Source: Ipomoea triloba (lineage: Eukaryota > Streptophyta > Magnoliopsida > Solanales > Convolvulaceae). From it: a stretch of DNA of 64,000 bases. The number at the start of each line of letters is the position of its first letter. Within the stretch, counting starts at the first letter, position 1. The position numbers and the translations under genes were made by a program. Shown piece by piece: positions 21,913-32,216 of this stretch. Where the stretch lies: assembly GCF_003576645.1 (NCBI RefSeq), contig NC_044919.1:20149068-20213067 (forward strand), read 5' to 3'. The notes below the pieces were generated by a model, which was not told where the DNA came from, ran no database searches, and saw only the letters and a list, made by a program, of their open reading frames with translations.

Positions 21913-21975
21913 GTGACCCATGGATTTCCTTACTTAGCCGTCGTGCTAACTACACTTCGTTGTGTAAAATAACAA

Positions 21976-22413
21976 ATGTCATCTAGTGTGGGTTCATGTA
22001 GCCCGGTGAACTCCAAGGGTTCGCCGGAGTATGTGTGTCGAGGGATGGATTATGACATGTATGTACAGTTCATGGAGAGTGCCGACCCTTATGCACCCGA
22101 TTATGCTGCTCCTGTTCCAGTTAACTCTCTTGTTTCAGATAGTTCTCCCGTCCCTGATGGTCTAGCTAATTATTCTGAAGAAGTCCAAGCTCGTTTCGGC
22201 TTTTATCCTATTGAAGTGTTAAAGGGAAGTAATCCCCTAGAGTTCATCGTTCACTACCCCTACCTCTGGGACCCAAGTCCTCCGGAGACATGGGCCGAGT
22301 GGTCCATGGAGAATGTCACGTGTCGCTTTTTGGACCACCTTACATGGTTCGAGGGTGAATGGCATGCGGTGTGGGGCACGTACACCGGTCCAGTGTACCG
22401 TCAGATAGAATAG
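21976..22413 (+). CDS. LTR-embedded ORF, 145 residues
   Basis: Starts ATG 21976, 14 bases after the LTR motif ACTACACTTCGTTGTG that also precedes the ORF at 11605. The N-terminus MSSSVGSCSPVNS matches the remnant at 14476; the next block DYDMYVQFMESADPYAPDYA matches DYDNYVQFLLDDDPYVPGCA in the other LTR. The C-terminal 80 residues are rich in Trp, Tyr and Phe (HYPYLWDPSPPETWAEW, LDHLTWFEGEWHAVWGTY), suggesting a folded domain. No family is recognised. It lies wholly inside the LTR, so each element would carry it twice. Translation is unproven. Confidence 0.55.
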   Translation: MSSSVGSCSPVNSKGSPEYVCRGMDYDMYVQFMESADPYAPDYAAPVPVNSLVSDSSPVPDGLANYSEEVQARFGFYPIEVLKGSNPLEFIVHYPYLWDPSPPETWAEWSMENVTCRFLDHLTWFEGEWHAVWGTYTGPVYRQIE

Positions 22414-22602
22414 GTGATGTACCCTTAAGAAACGCCATGGGTAGCTCTTTTGTGTAAATGTTCCTTTTTGTAACCATAGTGGTTTCTAAACCTGATCAGT
22501 AGGGTCGTGAACAACCCGAAACTTGTATTTTTGGCCCAATGGGCAGATCTATGTATATATATGTTGCTATGTATGTGCAGCTTAGCTAACCCTAGTCAGC
22601 TG

Positions 22603-22629
22603 AGATATATATATATATATATATATATN

Positions 22630-22675
<46 letters not shown>
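22603..22675. repeat. (TA)n microsatellite with an N
   Basis: Dinucleotide tract interrupted by N at 22629; its length is probably unresolved by the assembly. Confidence 0.9.
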
Positions 22676-22678
<3 letters not shown>

Positions 22679-22824
22679 TATGTTGGGTGGTAGTTGCTGT
22701 AAAGCAGAGTTCCCTTTTAGCCTGTGCACCTAGAGTGGAGTTTGTCAATGGATGAAAGAATTCACTCTAGGTGTGGCGGTAACTACTCCGGATGTACGGT
22801 AAGCCGAGCCGGGGTGTTACAAGT

Positions 22825-22836
22825 TGGTATCAGAGC
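22825..22836 (+). other. Primer binding site (initiator tRNA-Met)
   Basis: TGGTATCAGAGC, complementary to the 3' end of initiator tRNA-Met, starts three bases after the LTR terminus TTACA. It is not a tRNA gene. Confidence 0.9.
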
Positions 22837-23300
22837 CCTAGGTTAAAGTCCTAGGATGTTAAGAAGTTGACTTTATGAACCAAGTTTCGAGTCAGCCTAA
22901 GTTTCTTAAGACTGACCTAAGTCGCTAATTCAGCTTAGTTTAAGTACAAGCTTTTGGAACAGAGCTGGAACTAAGACCAGGCAGCATAAAAAAGGGGGTA
23001 CCTCATTTTTACCTTACAGAATTTCTTGATTCTGGTTGTTGAATGATTTGATCAGTACTTGTGATTTCTTATATGTGTTAATCATTGCTTATGATTATTG
23101 TGAGTAAGTTTGATAGTATAATGCATTACTAATTGTTATGCTATAATTGAGACACCTGCTTGGTGGGTATAACGAAGTGAATATTGGAAATTGCTGAATA
23201 GAACTTGAGTAGCTGCTATACTAACTGTTTAGTTAGTTAATTTCTTAAGAACTTTTATACTTCAGGCGCTAATTCGAAACTGTCGTCTAGTGAACATGCC
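22837..23300 (+). other. Chromovirus 5' leader and first codons of gag
   Basis: Untranslated leader after the primer site, ending at ATG 23296 (MPP, a usual chromovirus gag start). The frame breaks within three codons, where sequence switches to an LTR end through shared CACCTAGAGTG. Confidence 0.6.
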
Positions 23301-23394
23301 ACCTAGAGTGTAGTTTGTCAAGGGATGATAGAATTTACTCTAGGTGTGGCGGTAACTACTCCGGATGTACGGTAAGCCGAGCCGGGGTGTTACA
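23301..23394 (+). mobile_element. LTR 3'-end fragment
   Basis: ACCTAGAGTGTAGTTTGTCA through GGGGTGTTACA repeats bases 22728-22821 with few changes and stops exactly at the LTR terminus 23394. There it abuts an unrelated antisense gag. Confidence 0.8.
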
Positions 23395-23585
23395 CTTTCA
23401 GCCGAACCACTCGGTACCGTAGGTACCCGCATCGTGGGGATGTACCCCTCGGTGCTCCCACCGTCCTGTGAACCAACATTCACTGGTGGAGTCTGGGATT
23501 GGGCAACATTATTGCCGTTCCCACCATTGTTGTTCTCAACAACATTTTCGTTCTCATTGTGAACTGGCAAAACGGGGTTCTCCAT
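23395..23585 (-). pseudogene. Gag N-terminus of an antisense LTR retrotransposon, truncated
   Basis: From ATG 23585 on the minus strand: MENPVLPVHNENENVVENNN, then a Gly/Asn/Ser/Pro-rich stretch to GSAESV. There the chromovirus LTR end cuts it; the following 16 residues are antisense LTR. It starts about 50 bp inside the LTR at 23635-24889 and belongs to that element. Low-complexity gag leaders are poorly conserved, so the lineage is not assigned. Confidence 0.6.
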
Positions 23586-23634
23586 TTCTTCGACGAAATT
23601 AGAGACAAAACAGAAAGGTATAAGGTTTTAAGAC

Positions 23635-24889
23635 TGTTGGGAATATTACTACGAAAATAATATTTTTGGGATAATAAACAATGATAAGAACGAAAGGGAT
23701 AATTTGGAAAGGGTTAACACGAGTCGAGCGAAGCACTCTTTCCTTAAAACCTTATTTGCTACCTCCCAAAAGTGATTAGAGCGTTGTAGCCTAGGTTTTC
23801 TAGGATAAAACGTTTTACGATTCACAGTTTGAGCACCCAAACTAATGAACCCAACGAACTAGAGCAAATGGATGAACACAGTTTAGAGAAAAGGAGTAGA
23901 AGTAGAGTTTCGAGAGAGCAAACAAATTCTTTGTTTTTTGGTAAGTGTGTATTTATTGTGTAAATCTGCTGCTTCTACCAACGAAATATATAGGAGTTGA
24001 AGATTAAATAGCAATTAACCATGGCATTAATCTGATAATTAAATCAGACTTTTAACTCCTGTAACAGCTGACCATTACTTGAGATTTAATTCAAAATTTA
24101 AAAATTAGAATTAATATTAATTCTGTAACAGATGAATTAAGTCTCTAAACGGTCACAGACGAGAACGATACTTACCACGAGTACTTAAGACCGAGTCCTC
24201 TTGGTGGTCAAGCTTTTTCGGACTCATTTTGGGATTTGATTTGCACCCCCCCCCCCCCTGCGCGTGAAAGANNNNNNNNNNNNNNNNNNNNNNNNNNNNN
24301 NNNNNNNNNNNNNNNNNNNNNNNNNNNNNNNNNNNNNNNNNNNNNNNNNNNNNNNNNNNNNNNNNNNNNNNNNNNNNNNNNNNNNNNNNNNNNNNNNNNN
24401 NNNNNNNNNNNNNNNNNNNNNNNNNNNNNNNNNNNNNNNNNNNNNNNNNNNNNNNNNNNNNNNNNNNNNNNNNNNNNNNNNNNNNNNNNNNNNNNNNNNN
24501 NNNNNNNNNNNNNNNNNNNNNNNNNNNNNNNNNNNNNNNNNCCCCCCCCCCCCCCCTGCGCGTGAAAGAGAGCCTCTATGCTATACAATTCACTAAGCCA
24601 TAAAAAGGCTCTTGTATAAATAGTGGTGCAAACCCACTTCCCAAACCAATGTGAGACAAAAGCTTACTTCAAAGCTTTCCACCGTTTTTCCAACTCAAAT
24701 GGGTCAACTTTGAGAACCAATTTCTCATTCACCCATTATCCGTTTTGTGCGTACCATATATCAATCTCTTCGTCTAACTACGAAAAACCCGAATCCACTT
24801 TGACCCAACCCAAATCGGGAGTGGACCCCACATATATTTGTACCACAAAATAGCCACTAAAAATGTCATTTTATGCCAGTTTTCCAACA
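23635..24889 (-). mobile_element. LTR of antisense retrotransposon (with assembly gap)
   Basis: Termini TGTTGG (23635) and CCAACA (24889) are inverted, and a gag ORF starts just beyond the minus-strand 3' end, so this is the 5' LTR of a minus-strand element. It contains a TATA-like CTATATATTTCG on the minus strand near 23990. A 270-N gap lies inside. Confidence 0.65.
24272..24541. other. Assembly gap with repeated edges
   Basis: 270 N. Both sides carry a C homopolymer followed by TGCGCGTGAAAGA, so the gap may be spurious and the two edges may be the same sequence. Confidence 0.9.
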
Positions 24890-26428
24890 GTTATATGAAT
24901 TTACCACTAGGGTTTCATACCCTATTTTGTGGAGTACTCGACAGGAACTCTACTTGTCATTGAGTCACTTCTCGATCTTCTCTAGTCTCTCCAAAACTAA
25001 AAGACTCTCAGGCTCTTAGTCTCTCACAGTCTCCTGTAGTCCCGTTCGACACCGTTGTTGCCGTGGTGGAAGCCTCTGCCTCTCAATCTCTGACATAGTG
25101 ATATTCGCTGATAAAAGCCAAAAAGGTGATTGGTTGTTGATTGAAGCCCTAGTTCTCACGGGAAAATTGTGAGAAAACAATTAAATTTGAAATTTTTTTT
25201 AATGTTCGTGTTGTATACGTTATACTAGGGTTCTTGAATCCTGACTAACTGACTTCATGTTTGATGTATTGATTGTATTCTGCAAAAATGTAATGTGTAA
25301 TTAGAGATTATTACCGAAATGGTCCCTCGACTATTGCGAAATTACCAATTTAGTCCTCGACAATTTTTTGTGCCCAATTAAGTCTCTCGACTTTGAAAAT
25401 TTTAACCAATTTGGTCCTCCGTTTATTTTGCCGTTAAACATCCGTTAAAATGGGGACTAAATTGGTAATTTTGCTATAGTCAAGGGACCAAATTGGTAAT
25501 TTTGCTATAGTCAAGGGACCATTTCAGTGAAAAAATAATTACCAATTTTGTCCCTTGACTATAGAAAAATTACCAATTTGGTCCCTTGACTATAGCAAAA
25601 TTACCAATTTGGTCCCAATTTGACGGATGTTTAACGGTAAAATAAACGGAGGACCAAATTGGTTAAAATTTTCAAAGTCGAGGGACTTAATTGGGCACGA
25701 AAAATTGTCGAGGATCAAATTGGTAATTTCGCAATAGTCGAGGGACCATTTCGATAATAAGCTCGTGTAATTATGAAATGTCTATAATGTTGCATGAACC
25801 CTAATATGTAATTCAGCCCTAATTTTGGGCGTTTTCCATATGCATGGTAAACTTTGAAAAGTTCTGATATATGATTGTAAATTTATGGTTAGAGGACCGT
25901 TAATTTGTATATGATTGTAAGTTTATGGTGGAAGCCTACTGACTATGTATGTTGAGACCTAATTTTTGGGCATTTCTATATTAATGGTGAATTCTGATTA
26001 AAGTATGGATTTATGGTATTGAATTATTGATATGTTTCATTATTATGCTTGAATGATATACTATGTTGAATTAAATGAAATGTGAATGTTGGAATGTGGT
26101 GGAAGCATATTGTTGGTACTGTGTATGTTGAGCCCTAATTTTTGGGCATTTCTATTAAGATGATGAATTGTGATTAAGATCTAAATTTTTGATTATGTAA
26201 ATATTCTGTATGACTATGATTGTATCTATCTTATTGTATGAGCCCAAAATTTTGGGCAATTCCATATACATGATGATGAAAGTCTGATTATGGAAGTAAA
26301 TGCAACAATGTATAAATGTTGGTGTATGTTTAATGTTTTACATGTGGTGAAAGCCTTATACTGTATAGTAGATGTATAGTATATTGTATGTTTATTATAG
26401 TTTGTAATATTGATGCCCATCCTTATAG
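24890..26428 (+). other. 5' region of hAT transposon gene
   Basis: Pyrimidine-rich leader-like sequence (24960-25110), a possible donor (AAAAAGGTGATTGG near 25120) and long AT-rich DNA with repeated GAGCCCTAATTTTTGGGCAT-like motifs. It reads as leader and intron ahead of the ATG at 26429. The foldback element 25304-25764 is inserted in it. Confidence 0.4.
25304..25764. mobile_element. Foldback MITE, Mutator-like (461 bp, 9-bp TSD)
   Basis: The left end GAGATTATTACCGAAATGGT is the inverted match of the right end. The arms cover nearly the whole element. Flanks are GTGTAATTA at 25295-25303 and 25765-25773, an exact 9-bp duplication, as made by Mutator-like transposases. No ORF. Confidence 0.85.
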
Positions 26429-26888
26429 ATGCAAAGCAATCAAAGCATCAGTGGAACTGGACATCTTTCATCCTCAACGATAGATGAACAAGGAGTACAA
26501 ACTCCAAGCATTGAGACAAATACTCAACAGCCTAAGGTCACTCTTACTGTTCCTGCTAAGAAAATGAATGAGATTGAGTCTAGATCTAAAGTTTGGAATC
26601 AATTTGAAAAGATCTTAGATTCTGAGGGCAAAGTGGTGAAGGGGAAGTGCCTATATTGCGCAAAAATGTTTTCATGTGAGACAAAAAACATGGCACTTCC
26701 TCTTTGAGACATCATATGTTGAGCTGCTTAAATCCTCATTCAAAGGATTCAAGGCAGTCCCTACTTACATTTAATACTGTTTCAACCTCTGTAATAGAGG
26801 GTTTCGAGGGGTTTTGGGGACATGGGTGTTTAATCAAGAGGCTACTAGGAGGCCTTTGAGTGAAATGATAATAATAGATTAGATGAGC
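26429..26888 (+). pseudogene. hAT transposase 5' part: BED zinc finger
   Basis: ATG 26429 opens a frame with a Ser/Thr/Gln-rich leader and then SKVWNQFEKILDSEGKVVKG with CLYCAKMF, the first half of a BED finger. The metal-binding His/Cys (SLRHHMLSCL) follow in another frame after a one-base insertion near 26690. BED fingers bind transposon ends in Ac/hAT transposases. The frame is split at 26888 by a solo LTR; the remainder resumes at 30395. Confidence 0.8.
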
Positions 26889-29800
26889 TGTAATACCCCC
26901 AAATTCTAAAGCCATAAATATCAAAATAAAAGATTTTCTTACTAAAATACTGAATATAAAAGCAAAAAGCGAAACCAAAACTTAAACAAAGGAGTGCTAT
27001 GCCACGCTTGGGCTAAAACTAAGCTCAAACGCACAGGCTATAAGGTTCTATCTATATCCGCATACACATGTCATTGGACCATTCAGAACCAACTATAACA
27101 TCAACAGATCAAATTCTAATCTATACATCTATACCATAATCAATTCTCAGGCACAAGTTCTACTCCGTGCTCTCAACTAGCCACAAGTCTAGGTCCTGAA
27201 AACATTCAAGGTTTGGAAAACAAGTAAAAGGATTAGCATATAATGCTAAGTAAGCTCTACCCCGCCCCGTAAAATAAGTACATATATACTTTTGAAAAAA
27301 GGTATGCCTTGTAAATAGGTTTTGGAACCATTCAGTAAAAGAATTTAACTCACCCAAAGATATAATATAGGTCTTTCCAAAAATCGTTTTCCCACACCTA
27401 ACTTAAATAGTCAAGAATAAAACACACTCTACTCAAAGTCTTAATAAGCTCATATAAGTAATATGTCTTAGCGAAATACTTCATCCGGTTAAAACAACAT
27501 AATACCTTTATAAAATATCACTGCTCGCTTTCAAGATAATAAGTACGGAATATAAAATAGCATTTCCCAATACTTCTCAATATCATTTAAAGGCATAGTT
27601 CTACAAATAATCACTTTCCAAATAGATTCGAATGTATATAAATATGAGGAATTCACAACCATATAGTCATTTTCAAAACATAGCTTTTCTCCATATCCTT
27701 CTCAACACGTATTTATAGTCATAGATAACTCAAGTCTCATTCTCGAATATCAAAATAGCATAATATTGCTCAAGTGGAGGTATCCAACAATTCTTAGTTT
27801 ATAGTTAAATCAACAAGTAAAACATAAGTATGGAGGTACTCAAATCACCAATAGGAGGATAGGAACAGAGCTTACCTCCACTACCGGACCTTCACACCTA
27901 TACAATATAAATGGAAACAGGAACTAGAAACCTAAGTGCGCACACCCCGGGGATTCCAAGCCCCAAAAGTAGTTACTAGCCCTAGTAACCCAGGATTTTT
28001 GCTACCAGGTTACCCACCCAATCAATAACCAATAGGACCGCAGCCCTAGGTTCTCATATCAATAGCAAATAGAACCGCAGCCCTAAGTGCTCACAATAAT
28101 CTGGACCGCAGCCCAAGATTCTCCTAACCTCCAATAATAAAAATATAGATAACCTCCATATAGATTATAACATAAGTATATTCTCCAAAATAGGTACATT
28201 ATTATATAATTCCTCCAAGATAGTAATATTCCTTCAAAATAGTTTTCATAGATATTTTCCATTGCCCGTAGGCTATTCAAGTACACTTCCCAAAACAAGA
28301 TAGAGTATATATATATAATATATACATTTCCAAAATAGGGTTTACATCAAACATATGATTTATCATCCAATCATAATATAGTTTACATCTCACAATAAAT
28401 ATAGTTTATACCTTCCAAAAGCCATATAGTTTCATACTCAAATAGTTTACCATAATGTACTCACTATATAACCACACACATATTCATACTTTGTAAATCA
28501 TAAGGTAACACCGAAATATACTCATTTGCTATTTATCACACTTTTAAACTCAAACACATTTCCGAAATAGTTTAAGGACACAAATTAGATAAATAGCCCA
28601 TTTGATAGGGAAAGGTAGTTTTGATGGACATAAAAACTTACCTCACAACTAAAGCTCCAAAGCAGCATCCAATTCTAGGCTCAACTCAAAAGCTAGTCCA
28701 CGATAAGGAACCTGTGAATCCATCCAATCTTTATTTAATATCAATACTATTATTATTATTATTAGTATTACTCCTTGATCAATTCGTCCTTAACCAATCA
28801 TAACCAATTCATAGCATTCTTAATAATTCTTAATCCCACCATCAATAATTAAATACTAACCATCATTAATTAATAATTACCCATCACCATCATTAGTCCA
28901 ATAATTACCTCATTAGCTCATAATCACTATCAAAGTCTCATTAACCATTTAATCATTATTTAATAAACCTTAATCATCGTTAATTGAAATTTAACCATTA
29001 ATCCAACATTATCCTCCCATAATCATCATCATCATAATCTAGTCATCATCCTTAATCATCCCTAATTACCAACTAATCTTCACTAATTGAATAATTACCT
29101 TCTCAATCATCAATTAAACCATAATCCCATAACATTAAACACTAATTACCATGACTAAGCTTAATCAAGTCCCTTAATCATCATTAATAGTAACCATTAA
29201 CACACCCTCATCATCATCACGCCATAACATCATCTTCATTCTATCACCCTTTGTAATCGCCATTATTCATAATTAATAACTAATCATAGATCTTAAATAC
29301 CATGGTAATCCATCTTTAATTCATCATTAACCAATAATCCATACCTAATTCGTAATTTTCAACTAATAATTCATAATCCATTATTATAATTCATATTTAA
29401 CTAATCAACATCATTATTCTGTCATCAACAACTACTAATCGTTAATAACAATTAACCCACATTATTAAAGCCAAAATCACACCATTATTAATAATTATTC
29501 ATCATTAATGCTAATAATCCACTAATTACCTCTTAATCCAAAGTCTTAATTCATCTTAATCTGGCTCCTTCTCTGCTTTCGTCCAAGGTCCGCCGAGCCA
29601 CCACCACCAACACTGCTGTCTACCGCCGGTCACCACCGCGACTCGCTGGAGAAGAAAGAGCACAGACCTCGCCGGATCTGTCACCTGCTACCCAACCGTC
29701 GAGAAAATCAAAGCCTCGCTGCTGCCACGCATCCCTGCTGCGCTGCCGGAGCTCCGCCGTGAGAGGGAGAGAGACGGAGCTCACCGCGAGAGAGGAAGAC

Positions 29801-30394
29801 GCCGCCGGAGTAACGGAGGTCCATGGTCGCCGGTCGCTGCGTCGATCTGCTTCTGTCGTCGTCTGCTATCTTCACGTCGAGAGGGAGAGACCAGAGAGAA
29901 GAAAGAATCGAGAGAGAGACAAATTTTAGGGATGTTGATTTGGGATATTTTAGTGATGAACAATACCAAGGAAGCAAATGAACATACATATAGCTAGGTT
30001 TATATTTGTCTTGGGCTTGGGCCAAATAAAAACAATTGGACTCAAGAAGTACTATTTAGGCTTAGGAAATTAAATAATTTGGATTTAGGTTTAGTTTGAG
30101 TGCAAACTTAGACCCAAAACAATAATATAAAGGTCACAGGTTCATCGACTTTTGGGTCAAATTTTTAATAAATAAATTTATTCCTAAATAGGGCTTTTAA
30201 AACTATATATAACTATATCAATAGTTTGTACCAAACCAGTTGATATAAGAAATTAAAATATTTTATTTATAAGCTCATTCGGTAAAATAATTAGATTTAG
30301 TAACATTTTACTAAAATATTTAATAATAAGAAAATAAGCTCTTTTTGAAATATTATATTAAAATAATGATGTTTTGAAAATACGGGGTGTTACA
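26889..30394 (-). mobile_element. Solo LTR (3.5 kb) with 5-bp TSD
   Basis: Ends TGTAATACCCCC and GGGGTGTTACA are inverted, and TGAGC flanks both sides (26884-26888 and 30395-30399). It interrupts the hAT transposase. No gag, pol or primer site is inside, so it is a solo LTR. Orientation is minus, because a CACGCTTGGG...GCACAGGCT motif corresponds to that in the minus LTR at 14360. It holds repeated ACCGCAGCCCTAGG units (28027-28120), a G-poor tract (28790-29570) and a GC-rich leader-like segment (29570-29940) with minus frames of up to 105 codons. Confidence 0.85.
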
Positions 30395-32216
30395 TGAGCT
30401 CCCATTTAGGTTTGTTGAGAGCTAGGGGTTTAAGAGATTTATTCTTGTTGCTTGTTCTAGGTTTCAAATCCCTTCTAGGTGGACAATTTCTAGAGATCTG
30501 TACCAAATATACCTAGATGAGAGGTTGAACCTTAAGAAGTTGTTTAGGGTGAGCACGCAATTCAAAGGGTAAGCTTAACTGCTGATACATGGAATTTTGT
30601 TCAAAGGATAAATTATATGTGCATTACTACACATTTTATTGATAATTAGTGAAAGCTTAAAAATAATCTACTTGAGTATATAGGGGGAGTATATAGCATA
30701 AGCCATAAAGAGTTGTCTACTTGAGTGGGTAATTAAGAATGTGTTCACTGTTATAGTGAACATTGCTTCTTCTAATGATACAGCTTTGGAGTGTTTTAAA
30801 AGCTAGTTGTTGTCTTGGGATACATCTTCTGTTAGGGTTCAGTACATGCACATGAGGTGCATAACCCATATTCTCAACTTAGTGATGCAAGATGATTTTA
30901 GGTTTGCTGATAGTTTTGTCAAAAGGGTTAGGATGCAGTGAGATGGGTTAGGAACTCACTTGCAGGATTGAAAAAGTTTAGAGATCTTGCTGATCTCATT
31001 GGGGTGGAAGCTAAATTTGCTTTACAGCTTGATGTCCCAACAATATGGAATAGCACTTACATTAAGCTTAACACTGCAATTCAATACCAAAAGGTGTTTG
31101 AAGCATATGAGGAAAATGATCCATCATTTTCTGGTGATTTAGCTAAATATGTTCCTTCTCATCTGGACTGGTGTTCTGTGCAAAGCTTAGTCATGCTTCT
31201 GAAAAGTTTTTATGAGATGACAGTGAGAATTTATGGTTCTCTTTATGTCACATCTAACACTTTCTTATCTGAAATCTCTTATCTAAGTTGCATGTTGGAA
31301 GATATGGTTCAATCTAAAACTGGTTATGAAAAGGTAACCAATTTAAATAATTATATGTTTTTTTTATTTATTGATTTGATTTGTTTTCTGATTTTTTAAA
31401 ACTTGTGCATTGTTTATATCTTTAATGTTTTTAACAGGCAATGAGGACACAAATGAAAAACAAGTTTGAGAAATATTGGGGGATCCAAAAAACTCATTTT
31501 GTTGCCAATATTTTGGACCCTAGAGATATGGAGGAGTATATGTCATACCAATTTGTCCAACTCTATCGAGAAGTGAAAGGCAAAGCTTGTTTTGTCAAGG
31601 TTCAAGCTGCAATGATTGAGTTATATAATGACTATGCATCCACATAATCTGTCAGTTCTATGTAGTCTGAATCATCTAGTAAGTCTACTCAATCTGTCCA
31701 GTCTAAGACTACAATTTGTAGGCCTCAATCAAAGTGGAAGAGCTGAGTCAATTGAAAAAAAACTGAGAATGGAGAGTAGTGGTGGAAGTAGTAAATAAAC
31801 TGAGCTGCAAGTTTACTTGAGTGAAAAGATTATGTTTGAGGATGTATATGGTGATTTTGATGTTCTAAGGTAGTGGAAGGTGAACACAAGAGATTTCCTA
31901 TTCTCTCCAAAATGACTAGAGATGTGCTTGCAATTCCTATATCCACAATTGCCTCTAAAAGTGCATTTAATACAAGTGAAAGGGTCCTAGATGCATTTAG
32001 GAGTTCCTTAACTCCTAAAATTGTGGGAGCCCTACTTTGTGCACAAGATTGGTTGAGATTACCCAATCAACCAATCTCAATTGAGGAAAACTTGGATGAG
32101 GTCATTTTCTCTTATTTATACTTTTTCAACCTGTTGAAACACAAAGAGTCAATATCGCCTCCACTGAGGCTTGATCTCATGACCTCCCATATGGGAGAGC
32201 CACTACATGCTATTTG
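30395..32216 (+). pseudogene. hAT transposase 3' part: catalytic region and dimerisation domain
   Basis: After the solo LTR the coding similarity continues in short frames: VSLTADTWNFVQRINYMCIT (catalytic core), RCITHILNLVMQDD, then a 130-codon frame with QLDVPTIWNSTYIKLNTAIQ. An intron with GT-AG borders (31334-31437) separates it from QMKNKFEKYWG...FVANILDPR. The hAT dimerisation domain lies at about 31900-32100 (FPILSKMTRDVLAIPISTIA, then ERVLDAFRSSLTPKIVGALL). Several stops (30650, 30940, 31645 and others) make it non-functional. The intron being intact suggests a full-length genomic ancestor. Confidence 0.85.

Larger units (their letters stand above)
18879..22821 (+). mobile_element. Chromovirus LTR, 3.9 kb
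   Basis: Bounded by a polypurine tract on the left and a primer binding site on the right. It starts TGTAACCC and ends GGGGTGTTACA. Both flanks being internal means this LTR joins two element bodies, as expected after recombination between tandem copies. Length is inflated by microsatellites (20057-20740) and tandem duplications (21440-21912). It carries the 145-residue ORF at 21976. Confidence 0.85.
6757..23394 (+). mobile_element. Composite nested chromovirus cluster
   Basis: One chromovirus pol lies on the plus strand as two pieces (6757-7881 and 17206-18719), separated by LTR pieces in alternating orientation. At the left break an internal LTR position (7882) abuts pol, so this is not a simple insertion with a target duplication; recombination or deletion must have followed. 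The right break at 17205 is an exact LTR terminus (TTACA). A polypurine tract and a 3.9-kb LTR follow the integrase, then a primer binding site and the start of another gag (ATG 23296). Confidence 0.7.

Noticed and set aside
22825..22836. TGGTATCAGAGC as part of a tRNA-Met gene
   Set aside because: Only the short primer complement is present, directly after an LTR end; no cloverleaf or internal promoter boxes.
24208..24596. Long frames across the N gap
   Set aside because: They consist almost entirely of undetermined residues and carry no information.
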